A DNA stretch of 6,296 bases from Anaerolineae bacterium (GTDB lineage: Bacteria > Chloroflexota > Anaerolineae > Aggregatilineales > Aggregatilineaceae), in NCBI GenBank assembly GCA_016929355.1, contig JAFGJA010000354.1, positions 1-6,296 of the forward strand, read 5' to 3'. Within the stretch, counting starts at the first letter, position 1, and every line of letters starts with the position of its first letter. This document shows positions 5,128-6,296 of the stretch, piece by piece. The translations under genes were made by a program, and so were the position numbers. Under the pieces are notes generated by a model, which ran no database searches, had not been told where the DNA came from, and saw only the letters and a program-made list of their open reading frames with translations.

Positions 5128-6296
5128 ATGGAAATGCGTTTCACGCACAAATGCCGCTTGTACGATAGCCAGCCCAACCAACACCTCCATCACCAGCTTG
5201 ATGTGGGTGGTATCATCTGGAATCATATCACCGCGCTGCAAAAACGCTACTATCGCATCTTTGGCAAGCACATCAGTGAAAGCCGGATGAAGAATCACCT
5301 GGCCTATCTGCGGATGAAAACGCAGCGCTACGGATATTGGCGGGTGTTGGGATCGCAGGCGGTGCAGGATGTGTGCGAACGACATGAACGAGCATACCAG
5401 AAGTTTTTTAACAAGCAAGGTGGTTTACCGCGCTTCAAGAAGGTCAAGAAGTACAAGAGCATCACGCTGAAACAAGCGGGTTGGAAATCCCTGCCGGACA
5501 AGCGCGCGCCAAAAGAGAAACAAAGCGGCAACGGCTACCATCGCGGAATCGGTGTGGTTGAGATTGATGGGCGGCGCTACATGTTCATCAAACCGCGTCC
5601 GATCACCGGGCAAATCAAAACGGTGACGATCAAGCGCGATGCGGCGGGACGGATGTGGATCTGTTTTTCGGTAATCGAAAACATCCCTATCAAAGAAGAT
5701 GAAACCAGCACGGGTAAAATCGGCGGTTTCGACTTCGGGCTGAAGGTGTTTTTGACGACAGATGACGGAGAGGCCATCGCAAACCCGTTGTATTTCCAGC
5801 AAGACCTGCCCCAATTGCGCAAGATTCAGAGTCGGGTGGACAAAAAAGTACCGGGTAGTCGCAACCGGCAGCGCGGGAAAGCCCACATTGCCCGCCGCCA
5901 CGCGCGGATTGCCGACAAACGCCGCGAGTTCCATTTCCAGTTGGCGCATGACCTGTGCGATGAGTACGACATACTCGTATTCGAAACCTTGAACATCGCC
6001 GCCATGAAACGTATCTGGGGGCGCAAGGTTAGCGATCTGGGCTTCGCCAAATTCATCGAGATCGTTCAGTGGGTCGCACACAAACGGGGCAAACAAATCG
6101 TCTTTGTGGATCGCTGGGAGCGGACCACCCAAAAATGTTCGACGTGTGGGCGTATGCAAACGCTTACGCTGAAAGATCGGACTTTTTGCTGCGAAAACGA
6201 AGACTGTGGTCTGGTGTTGGATCGGGACCACAACGCAGCGATCAACATTCGTAAGGCAGGACGTTGCCTTCTACTGTCTCAGTTGGAAGAAGACCA
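5128..6296 (+). CDS. tnpB: Second TnpB (OrfB_IS605 family), 3' end cut by the window
   Basis: An open frame from ATG 5128-5130 runs past the last base, giving 389 codons with no stop. An in-frame TAA at 5122-5124 limits the start to 5128 or the ATG at 5134. Family features are complete: SQAVQDVCERHERAYQKFF near residues 84-102, then GLPRFKK. RuvC positions are D202 in GFDFGLK, E286 in VFETLNIAAMK, and the DRDHNAAIN motif (D365/D367). The zinc ribbon has CSTC (C337, C340) and CCENEDC (C354/C355, C360). The last knuckle has four residues between cysteines rather than the commoner two. The catalytic region is intact, so an active RNA-guided nuclease is plausible; only a C-terminal extension is missing. 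It shares motifs but little sequence with the minus-strand tnpB, so it belongs to another subgroup. Its guide RNA and right end would lie beyond the window. Confidence 0.93.
   Translation, partial: MEMRFTHKCRLYDSQPNQHLHHQLDVGGIIWNHITALQKRYYRIFGKHISESRMKNHLAYLRMKTQRYGYWRVLGSQAVQDVCERHERAYQKFFNKQGGLPRFKKVKKYKSITLKQAGWKSLPDKRAPKEKQSGNGYHRGIGVVEIDGRRYMFIKPRPITGQIKTVTIKRDAAGRMWICFSVIENIPIKEDETSTGKIGGFDFGLKVFLTTDDGEAIANPLYFQQDLPQLRKIQSRVDKKVPGSRNRQRGKAHIARRHARIADKRREFHFQLAHDLCDEYDILVFETLNIAAMKRIWGRKVSDLGFAKFIEIVQWVAHKRGKQIVFVDRWERTTQKCSTCGRMQTLTLKDRTFCCENEDCGLVLDRDHNAAINIRKAGRCLLLSQLEED

Noticed and set aside
5047..5418. A 123-codon minus-strand open frame overlapping the tnpB spacer
   Set aside because: It is mostly antisense to the 5' part of the second tnpB and runs through the hairpin region. 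It has no recognisable motif or Shine-Dalgarno.
5425..6231. A 268-codon minus-strand open frame near the right edge
   Set aside because: It is antisense to the second tnpB, whose RuvC and zinc-ribbon motifs are unmistakable on the plus strand.
3802..6296. The TnpB proteins as miniature Cas12 (Cas12f-type) effectors
   Set aside because: Both are the size and architecture of plain TnpB. There is no CRISPR array, cas1 or cas2, and the setting is a transposon end.

Overview
The window is about 6.3 kb of bacterial chromosome with moderately high GC. It holds two housekeeping-type genes next to a pair of transposon-derived tnpB genes. A long cytoplasmic TPR protein, a free-standing ornithine carbamoyltransferase and a GC-rich extragenic hairpin of the kind scattered through Chloroflexota genomes would fit that phylum. 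This assignment is an impression, because nothing here is diagnostic.

Layout: positions 1-105 hold no gene I can support. A TPR-repeat protein gene (106-2400, minus) comes next. A 0.2 kb spacer follows, carrying a 10-bp GC-rich hairpin. argF (2622-3623, minus; GTG start with a clear AGGAG) follows, encoding a complete ornithine carbamoyltransferase with an unusual Lys/Ala-rich C-terminal tail. Positions 3624-3801 combine a likely argF promoter with a structured stretch immediately 3' of tnpB, which is the usual place for a TnpB omega (reRNA) guide RNA and the transposon right end. A complete tnpB (3802-4911, minus) follows. A 216-bp divergent spacer rich in inverted repeats separates it from a second, only distantly similar tnpB (from 5128, plus). 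That second gene is open to the window edge and is therefore 3'-partial.

How they fit together: the three minus-strand genes run in the order tnpB, argF, TPR gene. Read-through from the transposon gene across its right end into argF is therefore possible, and the transposon end appears to abut the argF promoter. No tnpA (Y1 transposase) is visible, so both elements look like IS1341-type, tnpB-only members of the IS200/IS605 superfamily. Such elements depend on a transposase supplied elsewhere for mobility. Both TnpB proteins keep the three RuvC acidic positions and the zinc-ribbon cysteines, so both may be active RNA-guided DNA nucleases. I see no convincing wholly new system. The parts most worth checking are the head-to-head pair of dissimilar TnpBs, the candidate guide RNA beside argF, and the argF tail.
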